DNA of 64,000 nucleotides from Balneola sp. (GTDB lineage Bacteria; Bacteroidota; Rhodothermia; Balneolales; Balneolaceae): NCBI GenBank assembly GCA_028284195.1, contig JANQSE010000006.1, positions 1 to 64,000 of the forward strand, read 5' to 3'. Shown piece by piece: positions 38,888 to 46,178 of this stretch (position 1 is its first letter; each line of letters starts with the position of its first letter). The notes under the pieces were generated by a model. It saw only the letters and a program-made list of their open reading frames with translations, ran no database searches and was not told where the DNA came from. The position numbers and the translations under genes were made by a program.

Positions 38888-39418
38888 TAGTAATTATTCA
38901 TTTCTATTGATGTCAAAAGGTTTTTTATGTTATAGTAATTAAGATAAATAAGAGTGTTAATATTCCGATAACAGTTGTATATATTCCAACTTTTTTTGAT
39001 TTAGTCCATCCAGATAAAGAAATCATAACTGATAGAGAGAATAACCCAATAATAAAAGCTATCACTCCAATTATTCGTGGAACTAAAAAGTCATTTTCGG
39101 TAACATTCTTTAAATATCCACCAGGCGTTGTTGTCATTGATATCTGCATCATTGCAAAAACTGAGATTAAGAAACATCCAGCAGACAAAGTTGCAGATTT
39201 CAAAATTCGATTAAATAACTTGTCGTTTTTATCAGACACTAATAAATTTGCAACAACTGTAATTGAAAACCCACTTAGCAATGAACTAATCAAAATTGTT
39301 TGTTTCGCTAATTCATTCCAATATTCTAAAGTCATTTCCATTTCCATTTTTAATTTTAAAATTCAGTATAAAATTTTAACGTTATTCTAGTTTCCGAAAA
39401 TTTGCTCTTCATCTTCAA
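38703..39418 (-). mobile_element. integron cassette 5
   Basis: This 716-bp unit begins on minus with TTGAAGATGAAGAGC (partial leader) and carries one membrane-protein gene followed by attC-e. Its own start does not complement its R'' (CTGGCAAC). It may be a fusion of a leader mini-cassette with another cassette after loss of the attC between them. Confidence 0.65.
38925..39347 (-). CDS. cassette-borne four-helix membrane protein
   Basis: The 140 residues contain four predicted transmembrane helices (about 14-33, 48-68, 88-110 and 118-138) separated by short charged loops. No family is recognised. It is the only gene of cassette 5 and is strikingly AT-rich compared with core genes. It may be a toxin-immunity, effector-associated or stress protein, but nothing in the sequence decides this. 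Confidence 0.65.
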   Translation of the reverse strand: MEMEMTLEYWNELAKQTILISSLLSGFSITVVANLLVSDKNDKLFNRILKSATLSAGCFLISVFAMMQISMTTTPGGYLKNVTENDFLVPRIIGVIAFIIGLFSLSVMISLSGWTKSKKVGIYTTVIGILTLLFILITIT

Positions 39419-39543
39419 CGGTCTCGGCTATGATTTCGTTGTGGAATCATCCGCAGGATTATTCCGCTTTGAAATCAGCCGTTTGATTTATACTTTTACT
39501 TTGGTGTGGCACAAACCACAATGAATTATAGCCATTGTTAGGC
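39413..39543 (-). other. attC-like site d (end of cassette 4)
   Basis: The 131-bp imperfect palindrome starts 9 bp after the stop of the cassette-4 gene. On minus the R'' is the canonical GCCTAAC and R' is GTTGAAG. The arms GGCTATGATTTC / GAATTATAGCC extend to GTTGTGG / CCACAAT. The spacers between core and inner arms differ in length on the two sides, as in known attC sites with an unpaired central spacer. Confidence 0.78.
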
Positions 39544-39551
39544 ACAGTTAT

Positions 39552-39806
39552 TTATTTGTCATACCACGAGCAAACTAATTCTGATATTTCTTCCACGTCA
39601 TTTTCATTCACAGAAAGACCATAAGTCACAATTAATTCACTCGAGATTACTCTTTTTATTTTTTCCAATTCGTAACCATTTTGCAAGTCAAGAATTAGCT
39701 TTTCACTTAATTTTTTAAAAGAATCACTTTTGCCAGAAGGCATAATATTGGTCTGATATATGATTTTGCTTAAAGCATTAATATTATGTTGGTCAAGAAG
39801 TTTCAT
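39552..39806 (-). CDS. cassette-borne hypothetical protein, 84 aa
   Basis: A small, mainly helical, mildly acidic protein (SFKKLSEKLILDLQNGYELEKIK), second gene of cassette 4. It starts 14 bp after its partner's stop. Two co-directional small genes in one cassette could be a toxin-antitoxin or effector-immunity pair, but no family was recognised and no DNA-binding motif is obvious. Confidence 0.6.
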   Translation of the reverse strand: MKLLDQHNINALSKIIYQTNIMPSGKSDSFKKLSEKLILDLQNGYELEKIKRVISSELIVTYGLSVNENDVEEISELVCSWYDK

Positions 39807-39820
39807 TTAATTTTCAAGGT

Positions 39821-40303
39821 TCAAATCAATTCCGTTTTCTTATTAATTGTTCTGTCGTTGTGTGTTTCCCAAGTGCAATATTCAGTCAGATTTTCATTCA
39901 GTCCAATCTGTAAATGGCGATGTCCGCTGTACCAAGTTTCTGGTCTTTCAGATTCGAGCCAATTCCGCAAGAGTGGAAGTCCGATTTCGATTAGAAATTT
40001 CTTTATCTGCTTATTATCCTTAATTTCCACAGCTTTTAAGTTTACAGTCCATTTTTCTAACGGTTTTGAGTAGGTTGCAGAAATTATTCTCCAAAAACCT
40101 AAAAGGTCTCTCGATTCTCCTTTCATATATCGTCCGTTCCAGCCTGGAACAAAAAGTCCCATTCGGTGTCCTTTTTCCTTATCAAACGCAATGGATAAGT
40201 CATTATAAACTCCGATTCCGCTCAACGATTCCGAGATTTGTTTTGCTCCGATTGAATGAGTCAATCCGCTAATTGGTTTCGATTTGTGACTTGTTGTTAT
40301 CAA
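39821..40303 (-). CDS. cassette-borne hypothetical protein, 160 aa
   Basis: A soluble protein of mixed alpha/beta character with conserved-looking stretches (GLFVPGWNGRYMKGESRDLLGFWR, RPETWYSGHRHLQIGL). It is the first gene of cassette 4 and starts 24 bp inside the cassette boundary, a typical distance for integron cassettes. No signal peptide or known domain was recognised. It pairs with the 84-residue gene downstream. Confidence 0.62.
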   Translation of the reverse strand: MITTSHKSKPISGLTHSIGAKQISESLSGIGVYNDLSIAFDKEKGHRMGLFVPGWNGRYMKGESRDLLGFWRIISATYSKPLEKWTVNLKAVEIKDNKQIKKFLIEIGLPLLRNWLESERPETWYSGHRHLQIGLNENLTEYCTWETHNDRTINKKTELI

Positions 40304-40320
40304 TGCTGTTTTCTAATTGT

Positions 40321-40422
40321 GCCTAACGTGGCTGGGCTAAGTACAGTGGTTTCACCATTGAATTTAGTCCAAGTTGGGATGAGTTGCTACGCAACTTTGT
40401 ACTTAGCCCAGCCACGTTGAAG
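40321..40422 (-). other. attC-like site c (end of mini-cassette 3)
   Basis: A 102-bp palindrome with an unbroken 21-bp stem: AACGTGGCTGGGCTAAGTAC+A and its exact complement. On minus the R'' is CTTCAAC and R' is GTTAGGC. It is more symmetrical than textbook attC sites, which normally carry extrahelical bases. Confidence 0.72.
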
Positions 40423-40450
40423 ATGAATTCGCTCCGCTCTTCATCTTCAA
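40327..40450 (-). mobile_element. ORF-less mini-cassette 3
   Basis: Only 124 bp separate two crossover points. Apart from attC-c it contains only the palindromic leader (13-bp arms CGTTGAAGATGAA and TTCATCTTCAACG, counting flanking bases, and a 12-nt loop). Its start TTGAAGATGAA exactly complements its own R'' region TTCATCTTCAA. No gene fits. The loop is inverted relative to the leaders at 1-32, 38676-38702 and 43034-43060. Confidence 0.7.
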
Positions 40451-40562
40451 CGTCCAGCTAAAATGAGTATGTGTCCCAGTTGCTCGAAGCATTAAAGCTT
40501 CTTGTCCGCATTATCATTTCAAAATGCTCAGTTTGCATATTCATTTTAGTGCCTGTTATGGG
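40445..40562 (-). other. attC-like site b (end of cassette 2)
   Basis: A 118-bp imperfect palindrome starting about 18 bp after the broken reading frame of the second barrel gene. Arms AGCTAAAATGAGTATG / CATATTCATTTTAGT; R'' CCCATAAC and R' GTTGAAG on minus. Confidence 0.72.
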
Positions 40563-40579
40563 TATTTTGGTTCGGATAT

Positions 40580-41130
40580 CTACAATCTTATGAGCAGAGA
40601 GATCATTCCCTGTCTATAAAGTGATTCTCCGAGCTGAACCGCTACAGGGATTATTCGAATTGTAGTTTCATTAAGAACCAGGTCAACACCGTATTCCGCT
40701 TTCAATACCCCCTTTGAATTCATCAATTAGGAGCTGATTCAAATGCTGGATCTCCAGACTGAAGACCTAGAAGCATACCCAGAAATGGGTTTGCATACGG
40801 TGCAATCTTGACTTTCTTACCTGAAACTACTTCATACGACACTTTAGGTGATATGCTGATGACATTTAGGTATAGTGGCTCAAAATCACGATCAGCATCC
40901 GAAAAAAGGAAACTTACATGCAGGTTTGGATGCATTTTCCATTTTGTTGATTTAGAGAGGCTAAAATTTTTTTCAATCATTAGTGAGAATCCTGCGGCAT
41001 CATCTAAGGCCCTTTCGCTTAGTTGAGTATCGGAAAATCCTAATCCAGCGAAAACCTGAGCACTGATTTCAGTTACAAAGCAGAGGAGCGATGCGAATGG
41101 GATAGTGCAAGACTTTATCCAATTTTTCAA
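40580..41130 (-). pseudogene. frameshifted paralogue of the adjacent secreted barrel protein
   Basis: The ORF-track product stops at residue 135 (PAFESAPN), but the reading frame continues in another phase as VLKAEYGVDLVLNETTIRIIPV ... YRQGMISLLIRL, ending at 40580. This aligns along its full length with the 180-residue neighbour (VDFIIGKTTIRLIPL ... YRQGMISLMISI). A small indel near 40720 therefore broke the gene. The signal peptide region (ISAQVFAGLG) is intact. It is a tandem duplicate that is decaying or represents a sequencing error. Confidence 0.8.
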
Positions 41131-41143
41131 TTTAATGACTATG

Positions 41144-41686
41144 CTAGATGCTTATCATCAATGAAATCATCCCTTGCCGATAAAAATCCTCAATTGATCT
41201 TTGTGTTGATAAGGGAATAAGCCTTATGGTTGTTTTTCCAATAATAAAGTCAACCCTTAATCCTCCCTCAAGTCCCCATTTAAACAGATTGATCTCTTCA
41301 GATTCAAAATTAAAATCATCCGATTGAAGCCCCAGCAAAAAGCTCGTAAACGGATTGGCAAAAGGAGCTATCTTTAATTTTTCTTTCGAGATGATTTCGT
41401 AAGATACTTTAGGTGAAAGGCTCATTATATTTAGATAGGAGGGGAAGCCATTTCGACTCAGGTTAGAATATAAAAAACTGATATTGATGCCGGGATGAAT
41501 TTTGAGTCTGCCTGATTCCGATAGATCGTAGTCTTTTTCTAAAAGAAGAGTGAAGCCGGTCCCTTCGTCCAGTGCACTTGATCCGAAAAAAGAGGCTTCT
41601 GCGTATCCTGACCCTACAAAGACCTGGGCTTGGCTGCTTATGCTTAGTCCAAATACCAACGCGGGAAGGAAAAGTACTTTTCTCAT
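41144..41686 (-). CDS. secreted outer-membrane-barrel-like protein
   Basis: The 180 residues have a signal peptide (VLFLPALVFGLSISSQAQ). Amphipathic strands typical of small outer-membrane or PorT/OmpW-like barrels follow (INISFLYSNLSRN, LSPKVSYEIISKEKLKIAPF). The last residue is aromatic-poor (ISI). It forms a tandem pair with the broken paralogue 13 bp downstream. It is expected to be in the envelope; function unknown. Confidence 0.7.
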   Translation of the reverse strand: MRKVLFLPALVFGLSISSQAQVFVGSGYAEASFFGSSALDEGTGFTLLLEKDYDLSESGRLKIHPGINISFLYSNLSRNGFPSYLNIMSLSPKVSYEIISKEKLKIAPFANPFTSFLLGLQSDDFNFESEEINLFKWGLEGGLRVDFIIGKTTIRLIPLSTQRSIEDFYRQGMISLMISI

Positions 41687-41708
41687 GGGTGTAAGTTTTT
41701 AGTTCTAC

Positions 41709-42992
41709 CTATCTGGCAGGTTTAAAACGATAACTATTTTTCCAACTGCAGGCAACAAGAATATCTTCATCCTCTTCAGTTTCAGCCCCATGGACCTGCA
41801 TGGTCATAAAGCCTTCACCATCAGGGCTCTTAAGTTTCCAGAGTAGTTTCCCACTATTAATATCGTAAGCATATATGAATCCATCTCCTCTGCTAATAAA
41901 GTAAAGTACGTTATTTAAAAAGTACATTGGCCTATAAGCACTACCTCCGTTTCCAGTGTCAATCCACTTGGTAGACCCATTCTGAGGATCTAATTCCATT
42001 ACACGGCGTGTATCTCCGAGTACATTAACTGCGAAAAAACGGTCTTTGTACTTTCTAGAAGTAAAAATACCATTTCCATTTCCACTCGCGAAATCTTTTC
42101 TGCTCCAGAGAATTTCTCCTATTCGTTTATTTATTCCATAAATAGCTTCACCTACATTGATGATAGCCATTTCTTTGATCAATACAGGATTATCTGAAAC
42201 GGTATGAGATGCTGTGTCTTTTATGCGTACTTTTTCAAAATCAAATTCTTGCTTGGTAATATTGTAGGAAACATAACTGTTAAAATGCTTGCTAGAAAAA
42301 ACGTCAACATTTTCCGAAAAGACCAGAAAGGCATGTACATCATTCTCTTCTCGATATAGACTTTCACCAACTAGCAATCCATAAAAGTTATTAAATAGTT
42401 GTATTTGTTCTATTGGGGCTTCTACTATTTCTTGCCAAGACTCAGAGAATATGTCTCCTTTAATTAATATTTGTCTGAGAATATCTGATTCTGCTATTTC
42501 GTACGAAGTGTAATAATTTTCTTCAAATATCTGGATGTCACTACTTGTGGCACTGCCTGCTCTTTTTTCTTTCCAAAGAGTTGTTCCATTATTAAGGTCT
42601 AAGGCACAAAATCTGTTATTGTTGTTATAAATAACAATATTGTCTTTCCTGTTGTAAAGCTCCTCACTGTTTACCTCCTCAAAGTCATACCCATCGACAT
42701 AATCACTCCATCTCCATATCTCTTCACCGGTATTAGTATCAAGTGCTACCAGCATACCTCTATTTTGTGAAGAAGAACCTGGTACTATTACCAAGTTTTT
42801 ATGAAAAATAGGTACTGTATTTACCCAAATAAAATCTTCTTCGGATAAGTCTTTTTTCCAGATGGGCTCTAACTCTATTACAACTCCATCTGAGTTTAAA
42901 ATCTGCTGTGGGGTTGATTCTGGTCCGACAGATTCCTCACACCCAAAAGCGATCAGCAATACAATGGTTAACAGGATAAGTTGTGTTTTCAT
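41709..42992 (-). CDS. lipoprotein with PQQ-type beta-propeller repeats
   Basis: The 427 residues have a lipobox (IVLLIAFGC). Repeats of the PQQ/quinoprotein-like type follow (GMLVALDTNTGEEIWRW, FCALDLNNGTTLWKEK, GFIYAYDINSGKLLWKLK) and form a beta propeller. No dehydrogenase catalytic residues can be assigned. Similar propellers scaffold envelope complexes (BamB-like) or bind ligands. It is the first gene of cassette 2, upstream of two small barrel proteins, and may be a lipoprotein partner of them. Confidence 0.82.
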   Translation of the reverse strand: MKTQLILLTIVLLIAFGCEESVGPESTPQQILNSDGVVIELEPIWKKDLSEEDFIWVNTVPIFHKNLVIVPGSSSQNRGMLVALDTNTGEEIWRWSDYVDGYDFEEVNSEELYNRKDNIVIYNNNNRFCALDLNNGTTLWKEKRAGSATSSDIQIFEENYYTSYEIAESDILRQILIKGDIFSESWQEIVEAPIEQIQLFNNFYGLLVGESLYREENDVHAFLVFSENVDVFSSKHFNSYVSYNITKQEFDFEKVRIKDTASHTVSDNPVLIKEMAIINVGEAIYGINKRIGEILWSRKDFASGNGNGIFTSRKYKDRFFAVNVLGDTRRVMELDPQNGSTKWIDTGNGGSAYRPMYFLNNVLYFISRGDGFIYAYDINSGKLLWKLKSPDGEGFMTMQVHGAETEEDEDILVACSWKNSYRFKPAR

Positions 42993-43033
42993 TTTGATTT
43001 TAACACTTTAATGTAGTTTTTGATCGTGATAGA

Positions 43034-43060
43034 TGAAGAGCGGAGCGAATTCATCTTCAA
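43034..43060 (-). repeat. palindromic cassette leader (cassette 2)
   Basis: TTGAAGATGAA, loop TTCGCTCCGCTC, TTCATC on minus, directly after the attC-a crossover. It is the same 30-bp element as at 1-32, 38676-38702 and (loop inverted) 40422-40450. A truncated version (GCTCTTCATCTTCAA) begins cassette 5 at 39404-39418. Confidence 0.85.
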
Positions 43061-43186
43061 CGTTTAATATATGAAAAGTAGGCGATTTCGAAGGACTAAA
43101 TTTTCGGTTAAGCACAAAATCTGATACGAGCCAAGCCCTTAATTTTACTACTATTTCGCCTATTTTTTATATACATTGTTATAGCC
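43055..43186 (-). other. attC-like site a (end of cassette 1)
   Basis: A 132-bp imperfect palindrome beginning 11 bp after the sigma-factor stop. Arms TTTAATATATGAAAAGTAGG / CCTATTTTTTATATA; R'' GGCTATAAC and R' GTTGAAG on minus. Confidence 0.75.
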
Positions 43187-43196
43187 TGCCTTTCTT

Positions 43197-44072
43197 TCAG
43201 TTTAGATTAAACAAGTCGATTATTTTATTATCAGAAAGCAAGTTATTTAAAACTTTTCGATTATGGTCTTTCTCTTGAAATGGATGATTTCTGAAAAGGT
43301 CAGCATATTCAATTTCTGTCACGTCACAAAGGTCTTCTGCTTTCTTTGGTACTTCTTCACTTATCTTTTTCAAGTATGATGTGTTGTACTTTATTTTGTC
43401 TTTGTCAACCCAACCTGCTTTAATAAATGATTTTGTTTTTCGGTCGCAACGACATGGATTTGACGTGTTGATTAAGCCACATTTATTATTCATAAAGTTG
43501 TAAAGATCTCTTCTTGCCCTTGAAAGTATTTGACGAAAATTGTCTTTGGTAATGTCCAACATTTGTGAGCCTATTGTATGGTCAACTCCAAATATTTCTC
43601 CCAAAACATAAACCAACCGTTGTTTTCTATCCAAACACAACAACATTCCGCTCATACAACTAATATTTGCTTCTTGTATCAATTCTTTCATCTCTGATTT
43701 TTCCAATTCAGAAAGGTCTGTATCTGGTATTTGCCCAAGTTCACTGCCGTATTGGTCAAAAGAAGTGATGTAATCTTCTAACCAAACCTTTTTCATTTTC
43801 AAAAAGTGATTGAAAGTAATTCGATATAGCCAAGTTCTAAAATTACTTTCGCCTTTGAATTGGGCAAGATTAGTAATGACTTTTATCAAGACTTCTTGTG
43901 TAATGTCTTCTGCGTCAAATGGGCTTAATGTCATTTTCAAAGCCACATTGTAAATGTAGTGTTGGTGCTTTTTTATCAATGTTTCCAAGGCGATTTGTGA
44001 ACCTTCCCTTGCTTGTTCAATAAGCTCATTATCGTCTTTGTCTTGATATTGGGTTTGAAATGGATTACTCAT
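43197..44072 (-). CDS. ECF-type RNA polymerase sigma factor
   Basis: The 291 residues contain sigma region 2 (HYIYNVALKMTLSPFDAEDITQEVLIKV, FRTWLYRITFNHFLKMKK) and region 4 (VDHTIGSQMLDITKDNFRQILSRARRDLY). A C-terminal extension has a cysteine cluster (CGLINTSNPCRC) seen in some Bacteroidota ECF factors and possibly binding zinc. No anti-sigma gene is adjacent. The extension of about 90 residues may take that role. It is the last gene of cassette 1, overlapping its upstream gene by 4 bp. A sigma factor inside a cassette is unusual. Confidence 0.9.
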   Translation of the reverse strand: MSNPFQTQYQDKDDNELIEQAREGSQIALETLIKKHQHYIYNVALKMTLSPFDAEDITQEVLIKVITNLAQFKGESNFRTWLYRITFNHFLKMKKVWLEDYITSFDQYGSELGQIPDTDLSELEKSEMKELIQEANISCMSGMLLCLDRKQRLVYVLGEIFGVDHTIGSQMLDITKDNFRQILSRARRDLYNFMNNKCGLINTSNPCRCDRKTKSFIKAGWVDKDKIKYNTSYLKKISEEVPKKAEDLCDVTEIEYADLFRNHPFQEKDHNRKVLNNLLSDNKIIDLFNLN

Positions 44073-44515
44073 TTTTTCTTTGCGAATTTGGTCAATACAT
44101 TTTGGTAAGAAATGTCTAAAAGATATTTCAGTAAATCTAAATTTTTGTTGTCGGGATTATTGATACAAACCCAACCTAACCAAGCATAAATGGGGTGCGG
44201 CATCAGCATTCCCGTTGTTGCGAAATCAAAATCAAGTTCAACCACTTCTCCTTTGGCTGGTCGTTTTGGAACATCTCCAAATAACGGTTGATAATGCCTT
44301 TTACTCACGCCAACACTCAAACGATAAATTCCTTCTCTGTCTAAATTGGAGACCTTGTCATTCGGTCCGTCACTTTCTTTTATAGTGGCAAAGTATATTC
44401 CTTTTGGCAAGGAACCATCAGGATTGTAAAAGAAACTTCGCTCACGATAAGCATCCGCTACAATTACACCCTGATACTTGTCTAAAATCCAATGCTCTAA
44501 TTGCTTTGCGTTCAT
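44069..44515 (-). CDS. DUF6194 family protein
   Basis: The 148 residues match the DUF6194 pattern: an early FFYNPDGSLPKGIYFATI, DREGIYRLSVGVSKRHYQPLFG and the C-terminal MPHPIYAWLGWVCINNP. The function of this family is not known. It is soluble, with no signal. It overlaps both neighbours by 4 bp and is therefore translated with the lipoprotein and the sigma factor. Confidence 0.78.
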   Translation of the reverse strand: MNAKQLEHWILDKYQGVIVADAYRERSFFYNPDGSLPKGIYFATIKESDGPNDKVSNLDREGIYRLSVGVSKRHYQPLFGDVPKRPAKGEVVELDFDFATTGMLMPHPIYAWLGWVCINNPDNKNLDLLKYLLDISYQNVLTKFAKKK

Positions 44516-44913
44516 TCTTCAATAATGACTGGGGTTGTTAGGCTCATTTTAACAGAGTTGAAATCAATTTTCTCCATAAAAGGCAGAACCAATTCTGATG
44601 TTTCAGCAAGTTTCATTGTTTTCTCTGCACTTTGTTGGTCTTTCCAAAAAACTACGTCAGTCCAAATGCTATCTTTTGCAACTGTCAAAGTTCTTTTTAT
44701 AAACCCGTTTTGCATTTCTAAAAAGCTCTTTTGCATTGCACGTGCAGATTGCTCAAAGTCTTTTTCTGTAACTCCTTGATTGAGTTTAAATGTGGTAATT
44801 TCTACCATTCCTGTCATTTGTTTTTCCATTGTCATTTCCTTTTTGTTTTGAGTTGATGGGTTGCAAGACATCATAAAAGCCGTTGCAATTCCGATTAAAA
44901 TAATTCTGTTCAT
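44512..44913 (-). CDS. lipoprotein with antibiotic-monooxygenase-like (ABM) fold
   Basis: The 133 residues begin with a lipoprotein signal (IILIGIATAFMMSC). A dimeric alpha/beta-barrel-like domain follows (MVEITTFKLNQGVTEKDFEQ ... WTDVVFWKDQQSAEK). ABM-type domains act in small-molecule oxidation or simply as ligand-binding dimers; catalytic residues cannot be assigned. It is the first gene of cassette 1, 86 bp inside the boundary. Confidence 0.75.
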   Translation of the reverse strand: MNRIILIGIATAFMMSCNPSTQNKKEMTMEKQMTGMVEITTFKLNQGVTEKDFEQSARAMQKSFLEMQNGFIKRTLTVAKDSIWTDVVFWKDQQSAEKTMKLAETSELVLPFMEKIDFNSVKMSLTTPVIIEE

Positions 44914-44998
44914 ACTGTCTGTTTTTAATGGTTGACAGTTAGATACTCAAAATTTCAAGGTGTGACAGTTATCGTTAGTTTTTTTAGGTTGGCTATAA

Positions 44999-45045
44999 CA
45001 ACAGAGTAAAGTGACCTCTATTCACTTTATTCCTATTTCAAGTGT
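44999..45045 (-). other. attI-like recombination site, locus B
   Basis: This lies between cassette 1 and the divergent integrase remnant. The hairpin TAAAGTG-ACCTCTATT-CACTTTA begins 8 bp from the AA|C crossover and ends 58 bp before the integrase ATG. These distances match locus A (8 and 57). Two stem pairs differ between the loci by compensatory changes (C-G to A-T and A-T to G-C), and the loop end CTATT is shared. Confidence 0.62.
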
Positions 45046-45086
45046 ACGTGTTATTCATTTTATTCTTGTTAAAAACGAGGGGTAAA

Positions 45087-45266
45087 ATGAATAAATCAGA
45101 TTTGATTTCAAAGTGCGAAAGTAAGCATATGCTAAGAAATTATAACAGGAGAACCATAGAAATTTACGTCGGTGCCCTGGGCACATTTCTACTACTCAGA
45201 TACATACACGTTATCAATCAAAAAATGCGGGGTATTAAGAGCCCGATTGGAAATATTAATCTCTGA
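45087..45266 (+). pseudogene. integron-type tyrosine recombinase remnant B (internal deletion)
   Basis: The ATG at 45087 (after GAGGGG) gives 59 residues; the ORF-track start is a GTG inside the leader. Residues 1-38 (MNKSDLISKCESKHMLRNYN...) match the N-terminus of remnant A. Residues from about 39 (RYIHVINQKMRGIKSPIGNINL) match the extreme C-terminus of Xer/IntI recombinases (IYTHVS...IKSPLDNL), with the tyrosine-following segment. About 230 residues including R/H/R catalytic motifs are deleted in frame. It is inactive as a recombinase, though the short ORF could still be translated. Confidence 0.75.
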
Positions 45267-45330
45267 TTCGTAGCATTTTGAGAATGCTCAGGGTATCTTT
45301 CAAAAATCATCTTCAAAACATCTTAATTTA

Positions 45331-46077
45331 ATGAACCACGAAGAAATTTTAGATAAACTTGAAACCGGAGAACTGCGCTCAGCTAATAAAACTGAAAATG
45401 GTTGGGAAGCTAATGTTGAAGTTAAAAAAGGAATTCTGGAGTCCTTCAAAAATGGAGCGAACGCTTCTTATGAGGGTATCTATGAGGGATTTGTAGATAA
45501 ACACAACTTACCTCCGAGATATTTTGAACCTGAAGATGGGGTTCGTTTGGTGCCTGGTGGGTCATCGGTTCGGCGCGGAGCGTATGTGGCTTCGGGAGTA
45601 ATTATTATGCCGCCGGCGTACATAAATGTGGGAGCTTTTGTGGATGAAGGTTCGATGATAGACAGTCATGCTTTGGTGGGTTCTTGTGCTCAGATTGGGA
45701 AGAATGTGCATCTTTCAGCAGGTGTACAAATCGGAGGGGTATTGGAGCCTGTTGGAATGAACCCGGTGATTATTGAAGACGATTGTTTTATAGGAGCAGG
45801 CGTTGTGATTGTTGAAGGAATTTTAGTTCGCTCAAAAGCGGTGATTGCTCCCGGTGTTGTTTTGTCCAAATCTATCCCGGTGTATGATGCCGTGAATGAA
45901 GAGATCAGAGAAAGAGGCTCTGAAATTCCTGAAGGTGCTGTTGTTATTCCGGGATCTCGGCCTGTTAATACTAATTGGGCAAAAGAGCAGGGTTTAAGTA
46001 TGGCTTGCCCGATTATTGTGAAGTACCGTGATGAAGGGAGTGACGCTTCTCTGGAATTGGAAGATGCGTTAAGGTAA
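45331..46077 (+). CDS. dapD: tetrahydrodipicolinate N-succinyltransferase
   Basis: The enzyme transfers succinyl from succinyl-CoA to tetrahydrodipicolinate in the lysine/diaminopimelate pathway. The 248 residues have a short helical N-terminus and a left-handed beta-helix of hexapeptide repeats ([32 protein letters not shown]). [10 protein letters not shown]-type and GGVLEPVG motifs are typical of DapD. It is slightly shorter than E. coli DapD. It stands just beyond the integron and is probably core sequence. Confidence 0.93.
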   Translation: MNHEEILDKLETGELRSANKTENGWEANVEVKKGILESFKNGANASYEGIYEGFVDKHNLPPRYFEPEDGVRLVPGGSSVRRGAYVASGVIIMPPAYINVGAFVDEGSMIDSHALVGSCAQIGKNVHLSAGVQIGGVLEPVGMNPVIIEDDCFIGAGVVIVEGILVRSKAVIAPGVVLSKSIPVYDAVNEEIRERGSEIPEGAVVIPGSRPVNTNWAKEQGLSMACPIIVKYRDEGSDASLELEDALR

Positions 46078-46178
46078 TGTTTACCCAACCACCCAGGTTG
46101 ATTAGTAACTTCTAAAAACTTTTCCCCTTCTGCCTTTTTTATCTCTAATGTAATGAGGAATATTTTTCCATCATTAAT

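Larger units (their letters stand above)
39419..40326 (-). mobile_element. integron cassette 4
   Basis: This 908-bp unit begins on minus with TTAGGCAC and ends with attC-d, whose R'' is GTGCCTAAC, the exact complement of the start plus G. This is what a cassette integrated from a circle should show. It holds two short hypothetical genes and no visible promoter. Confidence 0.78.
40451..43060 (-). mobile_element. integron cassette 2 (secreted proteins)
   Basis: A 2.6-kb unit, long for a cassette, between the G|TT crossovers of attC-a and attC-b. It begins with the palindromic leader and carries a lipoprotein gene and two related secreted-barrel genes. Its R'' (CCCATAAC) does not match its start (TTGAAGATG). 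It may derive from two or more cassettes fused after attC loss. Confidence 0.62.
43061..44998 (-). mobile_element. integron cassette 1 (sigma-factor operon)
   Basis: A 1938-bp unit next to the attI-like site. It begins on minus with TTATAGCC and ends with attC-a, whose R'' GGCTATAAC is the exact complement. It carries three genes joined by 4-bp overlaps. Being first after attI it would be the most recently captured cassette in a standard integron. Confidence 0.75.

Noticed and set aside
38676-43060. CRISPR-like repeats
   Set aside because: The 30-bp palindrome recurs, but at irregular intervals of about 1-3 kb, always at a cassette start and with no spacers or cas genes.
45042-45086. GTG start of integrase remnant B
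   Set aside because: The residues upstream of the ATG at 45087 come from the attI/leader region, and remnant A aligns from the ATG.
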